Assembly (NCBI GenBank): GCA_025935735.1
Contig: JAICUS010000020.1
Span: forward strand, 1-23,591
Length of the DNA stretch: 23,591 bases
Reading direction: 5' to 3'
DNA from: Solirubrobacteraceae bacterium
GTDB taxonomy: Bacteria; Actinomycetota; Thermoleophilia; Solirubrobacterales; Solirubrobacteraceae
Shown here: positions 19,699-23,591 of the stretch, piece by piece
How positions within the stretch are numbered: position 1 is the stretch's first letter
How the letters are laid out: each line of letters opens with the position of its first letter
Position numbers and translations under genes: made by a program
The notes under the pieces: model-generated
Databases searched by the model: none
What the model was told of the DNA's origin: nothing
The model's input: the letters and a program-made list of their open reading frames with translations, nothing else

Positions 19699-20843
19699 CG
19701 ACGGCGGCGCCGCTGCGGCCCGCTGACGTGCGGGCGGGGGGCGAACCCGCCCAGCTCGAACTCGCGGTGCAGGCGCAGGTCGTGGGCGATCTTGCCCACG
19801 TCGCGCGCCTGCTCGGCCTCGACGAACGTGATCCCGACGCCGGTCCGCCCGGCCCGCCCGGTGCGGCCGACCCGGTGGACGTAGCTATCGCGGTCCGGCG
19901 GCGCGTCGAAGTTGATCACGTGCGAGATGCCGCTCACGTCGATCCCGCGCGCCGCGACGTCGGTGGCCACGAGCGTGTCCACCTGGCCGGAGCCGAACGC
20001 GGCGAGCGCGCGCTCGCGCTGGCTCTGGGACTTGTTGCCGTGCATGGCCACCGCCTGCACGCCCGCGCGGCCCAGGCGCTTGACCAGCCGGTCGGCGCCG
20101 TGCTTGGTCCGCACGAACACCAGCGTCAGCCCGCGGTCGGCGCGCAGCTCGCGCACGAGCGCGTCCATCCGGCTGGCCGGGTCGACGGCCACGAAGCGGT
20201 GCTCGATGTCGGCCGCGCGCTCCCGCGGCGGCACGTGCTCGTGCCGCACGGGGTCGTCCGTGTAGGCGGCGGCGACCCGGCCGGCCTCGCCGTCCAGCGT
20301 GGCCGAGAAGAACAGCGTCTGGCGGTCGGCGGGGCACTGGGCGACCAGCCGGTCGACGGCCGGGCGGAAGCCCATGTCGAGCATCCGGTCGGCCTCGTCG
20401 AGCACCAGGACCTCGACGTTGCGCAGCGACAGCGCGCCGCGCGCGAGCAGGTCCTCGAGCCGGCCGGGCGTGGCCACGACGAGGTGGGCGGCGCGCGCGT
20501 CGCGGGTCTGCTTCTCGAAGCCGACGCCGCCGTACACGGCGGCCACCTTCAGGCCGTGGGCGGCGAGCAGCGGGCGCGTCTCCTCCACGATCTGGGTGGC
20601 GAGCTCGCGCGTCGGGGCGAGGACGAGGCCGGAGACCGGCGCCTCGAGGATGTCCGCCAGCGGGGCGGCGAACGCGATCGTCTTGCCGGACCCCGTGGGG
20701 GACTTGGCCAGGACGTCGCGGCCGTCCAGCACGTCGGCGATGACGAGCTGCTGGATGGCGAAGGGGGTGTGGATGCCGCGACCGGCGAGCGCGCGCACGA
20801 CGGGCTGCGACACGCCGAGGGCGGCGAAGGACTGCTGTGACAA
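19695..20843 (-). CDS. DEAD-box RNA helicase (RhlE-like)
   Basis: 382 residues from TTG 20843. All helicase motifs are present: Q motif FAALGVSQPVV...GIHTPFAIQ, motif I AKSPTGSGKT, Ia PTRELA, GG, TPGRLEDLL, II DEAD, III SAT, IV VFVRTK, V ATDVAARGIDV, VI HRVGRTGRAGR. ATP-dependent RNA unwinding in the cytoplasm, for example in ribosome assembly or cold adaptation. Start: GGAG (20850-20853) lies 6 nt before TTG 20843. The upstream GTG 20906 adds 21 unconserved residues. C-terminal extension is very short with an RRRRR end, so it is a minimal helicase. It follows the CFA synthase gene by 63 nt, possibly co-transcribed. Fits a cold/membrane response theme with the desaturase, as inference only. 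Confidence 0.93.
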   Translation of the reverse strand: MSQQSFAALGVSQPVVRALAGRGIHTPFAIQQLVIADVLDGRDVLAKSPTGSGKTIAFAAPLADILEAPVSGLVLAPTRELATQIVEETRPLLAAHGLKVAAVYGGVGFEKQTRDARAAHLVVATPGRLEDLLARGALSLRNVEVLVLDEADRMLDMGFRPAVDRLVAQCPADRQTLFFSATLDGEAGRVAAAYTDDPVRHEHVPPRERAADIEHRFVAVDPASRMDALVRELRADRGLTLVFVRTKHGADRLVKRLGRAGVQAVAMHGNKSQSQRERALAAFGSGQVDTLVATDVAARGIDVSGISHVINFDAPPDRDSYVHRVGRTGRAGRTGVGITFVEAEQARDVGKIAHDLRLHREFELGGFAPRPHVSGPQRRRRR

Positions 20844-20849
20844 AGGGAA

Positions 20850-20853
20850 CTCC
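20850..20853 (-). promoter_or_regulatory. Ribosome binding site that supports the helicase TTG start
   Basis: GGAG on the minus strand, 6 nt before TTG 20843; nothing similar precedes the GTG at 20906. Confidence 0.55.
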
Positions 20854-20906
20854 GGAAGTCTGTGGGGGCCGGCGCAGAGTGAGCGGATGGCCGGCCGGGG
20901 CACCAC

Positions 20907-22112
20907 TCAGGGTAGCGGCTTCTCCGCGCGCACCTGGTAGACGGAGATGAAGCCGCTGTCGAACCCGCGCTTGGACACCCGCAGGTAGATCCGCCACACC
21001 CGCACGCGCTCGGAGCCGCCGAGCTCCCGCGCGCGGTCGATGTTGGACTCGAAGCGCCGGCGCCACTCGTCGAGCGTCTTGGAGTAGTCGTCCGGGAAGT
21101 CCTCGACGTGGCGGACGTGCAGCCCGGCGCGCTCCATCGACAGGCAGATGCGAGAGAGGTGCAGCGGCGCGGCGTCCGGGAACACGTAGCGCTCCGAGAA
21201 CGGGCCGGCCTCGGCGTCGCCCACCCTCAGCCGGGCGATCCCGTGGTTGAGCAGCCGCCCGCCGGGCTTGAGCAGCGCCGCGAGCTTGGCCGAGTAGGCG
21301 TCGATGTTGACGCTGCCGACGTGCTCGACCATGCCGATCGAGGCGACCGCGTCGAACGTCTCGCCGGCGATCTCGCGGTAGTCCATCACGCGGATCTCCA
21401 CACGGTCGCCCACGCCGGCGTCCGCCGCGCGCTGCCGGGCGAGCGCGGCCTGCGGCTCCGAGAGCGTGATCCCGGTGACGTGCACGCCGTGCTCGCGCGC
21501 CGCGTGGATGGCGAACGAGCCCCAGCCGCAGCCCACGTCGAGCACGCGCATCCCCGGCTGCAGGGCGAGCTTGGTGCACACCAGCTCGAGCTTGGTGCGC
21601 TGCGCCTCCTCCAGCGTCGTCGCCCCGCGCGACCAGACCGCGCACGAGTAGGTCATCGACTCGTCGAGGAACAGCGAGAAGTACTCGTTGGACAGGTTGT
21701 AGTGGTGGGTGACCGCGCGCTTGTCGCGCAGGATGGAGTGCCGGCGGCCCTTCGGCCGCAGCTCCATCTCGGGCACCTTGGGCACCCGCCGCAGCGCGCC
21801 GGCCTTGAGCGCGGCGACCGCGATGTCGGCCTTGGCCCGCGTGTCGATCGGCGGCGGGCTCCAGGAGGCCAGCAGGTCGAGCGCGGCGTCCATGTCGTCG
21901 ACGTCGATCTGCCCCGCCACGTAGGCCCGGCCCAGCCCGAGCTGGCCGGGCGAGCGCAGCACGTGCCCGAACGCCTCCGGCGAGGTGACGCGGAACGTCG
22001 GGCCGCCGCCGTTGGTCGGCTCCAGCGCCGTCCCGTCCCACAGCTCGACCCGGAACGGCCGGTCGGGCAGCGCCTCCGCGAGCGCCGTCTTGAGGTCCGC
22101 CGTACCGCTCAC
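20907..22112 (-). CDS. cfa: Cyclopropane-fatty-acyl-phospholipid synthase family methyltransferase
   Basis: 401 residues. Transfers a methyl(ene) group from S-adenosylmethionine to the double bond of unsaturated phospholipid acyl chains at the membrane face. An N-terminal lipid-binding part (about 1-125) is followed by the hallmark HYNLSNEYFSLFLDESMTYS, then CAVW. The SAM site is VLDVGCGWGSFAIHAA, with ITLSEPQAALARQRAA next. IGMVEHVG carries the Glu that binds bicarbonate in CFA synthases, and the C-terminal region has YVFPDAAPLHLS. Start GTG 22112 overlaps the desaturase stop as GTGA. Directly downstream of a desaturase that would supply the olefinic substrate. The product could be a cyclopropane or a branched 10-methyl chain; the sequence does not separate these. 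Confidence 0.92.
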   Translation of the reverse strand: MSGTADLKTALAEALPDRPFRVELWDGTALEPTNGGGPTFRVTSPEAFGHVLRSPGQLGLGRAYVAGQIDVDDMDAALDLLASWSPPPIDTRAKADIAVAALKAGALRRVPKVPEMELRPKGRRHSILRDKRAVTHHYNLSNEYFSLFLDESMTYSCAVWSRGATTLEEAQRTKLELVCTKLALQPGMRVLDVGCGWGSFAIHAAREHGVHVTGITLSEPQAALARQRAADAGVGDRVEIRVMDYREIAGETFDAVASIGMVEHVGSVNIDAYSAKLAALLKPGGRLLNHGIARLRVGDAEAGPFSERYVFPDAAPLHLSRICLSMERAGLHVRHVEDFPDDYSKTLDEWRRRFESNIDRARELGGSERVRVWRIYLRVSKRGFDSGFISVYQVRAEKPLP

Positions 22113-23041
22113 GCCAGCAGCTTGGCGGCCTGGCGCTCCGGCGAGACGCGCACGACATCCCACGCCAGCCCGGTCTTCTCGAGCGCCCAGATCACCCAGG
22201 CCGACGGGTCGAACGCCCAGCGGCTCATCCCGTGGCGGAACGAGGTCGGGAACGCGTGGTGGTTGTTGTGGTAGGCCTCGCCGAAGGTGAAGAACGACAG
22301 CCAGCGCAGGTTGCGCGACTCGTCGCCGGTGTCGAACCGGCGGCGGCCGAAGAAGTGGCAGAGCGAGTTGATGCTGTAGGTCGCGTGGTGGACGACGAGC
22401 ATCCGCACTCCGCCGCCCCACAGCAGCCCGGTCAGGCCGCCGATGACCGAGCCCGTGATCGCCCAGCCGAGGAAGAACGGCGCGGCCAGGCCGGCGATCA
22501 CCCACAGCACGAACGTGCGGTTGACATAGGAGACGATCGGGTCGGCCAGCAGGTCCCGGGCATACCGTGTCTTGAGCCCCCGCTGGGTGTGGATGAACAG
22601 CCAGCCGAGGTGCGCGTGGGCCAGCCCGCGCAGCGCGCCGCGCAGGCCGACGCCGTGGTCGACGTGGGGCGAGTGCGGGTCGCCGGGCTTGTCGGAGAAC
22701 GAGTGGTGCTTGCGGTGGTCGGCCACCCAGGAGATCACCGGCCCCTCGATCGCCGCCGAGCCGAGCACGGCCAGCACCGCCTTGACCGTGTTGCCCGTCT
22801 TGAAGGAGCGGTGGGTGAACAGCCGGTGGAACCCAACCGTGACTCCCAGGCCCGTGATCACGTACATGATCGCGAACACGATGATGTCGCTCCAGCCGAG
22901 GAGCTCCTGCCAGAGCTGCCAGGCCACCACGCCCAGCGCGAGGACCGGGATGACCGTGATCGCGCCGGTGGCGACGCGGTCGAGCGTCTCGTTCGCGACC
23001 GGCTGGACGTCGTCGCGCTGCTGCTGCACCGTGGCTGCCAT
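22109..23041 (-). CDS. Acyl-CoA/acyl-lipid desaturase (delta-9 type)
   Basis: 310 residues, integral membrane di-iron desaturase. The three histidine boxes are intact: H72-RLFT-H77, H109-RK-HH113 and H258-NN-HH262. Four membrane helices surround them (about 27-65, 85-105, 173-205). It inserts a cis double bond in saturated acyl chains using O2 and electrons from a ferredoxin- or cytochrome b5-like donor, which is not encoded nearby. ATG 23041 is preferred; GTG 23059 is an alternative, and neither has a good ribosome site. First gene of a coupled unit with CFA synthase. Expression would be expected to respond to temperature, but no regulatory site is evident. Confidence 0.94.
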   Translation of the reverse strand: MAATVQQQRDDVQPVANETLDRVATGAITVIPVLALGVVAWQLWQELLGWSDIIVFAIMYVITGLGVTVGFHRLFTHRSFKTGNTVKAVLAVLGSAAIEGPVISWVADHRKHHSFSDKPGDPHSPHVDHGVGLRGALRGLAHAHLGWLFIHTQRGLKTRYARDLLADPIVSYVNRTFVLWVIAGLAAPFFLGWAITGSVIGGLTGLLWGGGVRMLVVHHATYSINSLCHFFGRRRFDTGDESRNLRWLSFFTFGEAYHNNHHAFPTSFRHGMSRWAFDPSAWVIWALEKTGLAWDVVRVSPERQAAKLLA

Positions 23042-23104
23042 CGGCGGGCAGTTTGCCACGTCACCGCAAGTTCGCGACGCGACGGTCGTTCAGTGCCCCC
23101 GACC

Positions 23105-23591
23105 CTAAGGAGTCTTCACACCGGTTGCGGCGGGAGGCCGCTGCGGCGCCGTGGTCACGTCCCCCCTCCGCGTGGCCGCGGCGCCGCGCCCGACCTGGAT
23201 CGTCTCCCGGGCCACGCCGACCGGGCCGCTGGGGCCCTGCGCACGGATCTCGAGGCGGTAGCGCCCGCGGCGGGCGGGGTCCCACGCCACCTCGTGCGCG
23301 CCGCGCGGCAGCCACAGGCTGCGTGACAGCGAGACGCCCTTCTTGCTCCACACGCGCACCTGGACCGTGGAGACCTTCGACAGCGTGAAGCGCAGCTCGG
23401 CCGTGCGGTCGGGCGGCGGGTGGCGCAGCGGGGCGACGCCGATCCGCGTCGGCTCGCGCTCGTAGCGGGCGAAGCGCGCGCCGGTACGGCAGTAGACGTC
23501 CGCCCGGACGCGGTCGCACAGCCCGTCGAGGAACTGCACCATCAGCGCGTGGTAGGAGAGCGTCGCCTCGGCGCCGCCGGCCGAGTACAGC
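23105..23591 (-). CDS. C-terminal part of a probable glucuronyl C5-epimerase-like protein (5' end outside window)
   Basis: 162 residues in frame from the window edge, no start inside the fragment that would make a whole protein. LYSAGGAEATLSYHALMVQF followed by LDGLCDRV and YCRTGARFARYERE resembles the C-terminal helical end of the D-glucuronyl C5-epimerase family (s.YH.l.v..L..L ... f...A.rf..Y). After it comes an Ig-like beta domain (about 65-140; LRFTLSKVSTVQVRVWSKKG, RGRYRLEIRAQGPSGPVG) of the kind that decorates extracellular enzymes, then a Pro/Ala tail. The two Cys could form a disulfide, which suggests an extracytoplasmic place. Family call is from pattern memory on a short stretch. 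Confidence 0.6.
   Translation of the reverse strand, partial: LYSAGGAEATLSYHALMVQFLDGLCDRVRADVYCRTGARFARYEREPTRIGVAPLRHPPPDRTAELRFTLSKVSTVQVRVWSKKGVSLSRSLWLPRGAHEVAWDPARRGRYRLEIRAQGPSGPVGVARETIQVGRGAAATRRGDVTTAPQRPPAATGVKTP

Noticed and set aside
1..23591. CRISPR array, prophage, integron or insertion sequence
   Set aside because: No regularly spaced repeats, no transposase, integrase or phage structural gene was found; the only repeat element is the palindrome pair in ppx.

Overview
The window is very GC-rich, with dense bidirectional gene packing, frequent GTG/TTG starts and many 4-8 nt start/stop overlaps. Several proteins (the sigma factor with its fused zinc-finger tail, HxlR-SCP2, ArsR-SRPBCC, CopC-CopD) look like those of deep-branching Actinobacteria of the Solirubrobacterales/Thermoleophilia type (Conexibacter, Solirubrobacter). 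That placement is inference from protein style; there is no rRNA here. I see no phage, integrase, transposase or CRISPR array.

Layout. 1-924: ECF-type sigma factor (minus, 3' end outside the window). 1011-1095: tRNA-Leu(UAA). 1144-1761: HxlR-type regulator with an SCP2-like tail. 2034-2690: DsbA/HCCA-isomerase-like protein. 2768-2929: 53-residue ORF. 3040-4680: thiamine-diphosphate enzyme. 4949-6822: coupled pair of 2-hydroxyacid dehydrogenase and Ppx/GppA phosphatase, the latter carrying two palindromic repeats inside its reading frame. 6896-8070: secreted protein coupled to a DUF72 protein. 8040-9221: TfoX-N protein and alpha/beta hydrolase, divergent from an ArsR-SRPBCC pair (9247-10037). 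10160-10233: an unusual initiator tRNA.

10277-15733 is a copper-flavoured, secretion-heavy block. It holds a secreted protein in which I can match all the copper ligands of the PHM/DBH monooxygenase fold followed by an amicyanin-like cupredoxin domain, a small membrane protein coupled to it, a YcnI/DUF1775 protein, a CopC-CopD fusion with a third C-terminal domain, a His-rich membrane-anchored protein, and a small membrane protein. A cytochrome c lipoprotein (15780-16148) is divergent from this block. The parts suggest periplasmic/extracytoplasmic copper capture, import and use in a redox enzyme; this joint role is inference.

16152-18441: a Vgb-like beta-propeller coupled to a berberine-bridge-type FAD oxidoreductase, divergent from a LuxR-type regulator (18604-19698). 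19695-20843: DEAD-box helicase. 20907-23041: acyl desaturase and cyclopropane-fatty-acid synthase in one operon, which would desaturate and then modify membrane acyl chains. 23105-23591: C-terminal piece of a probable glucuronyl-C5-epimerase-like protein.

A recurring regulatory pattern is a TAnnnT box 6-10 nt before the start codon, which suggests that many transcripts here are leaderless.
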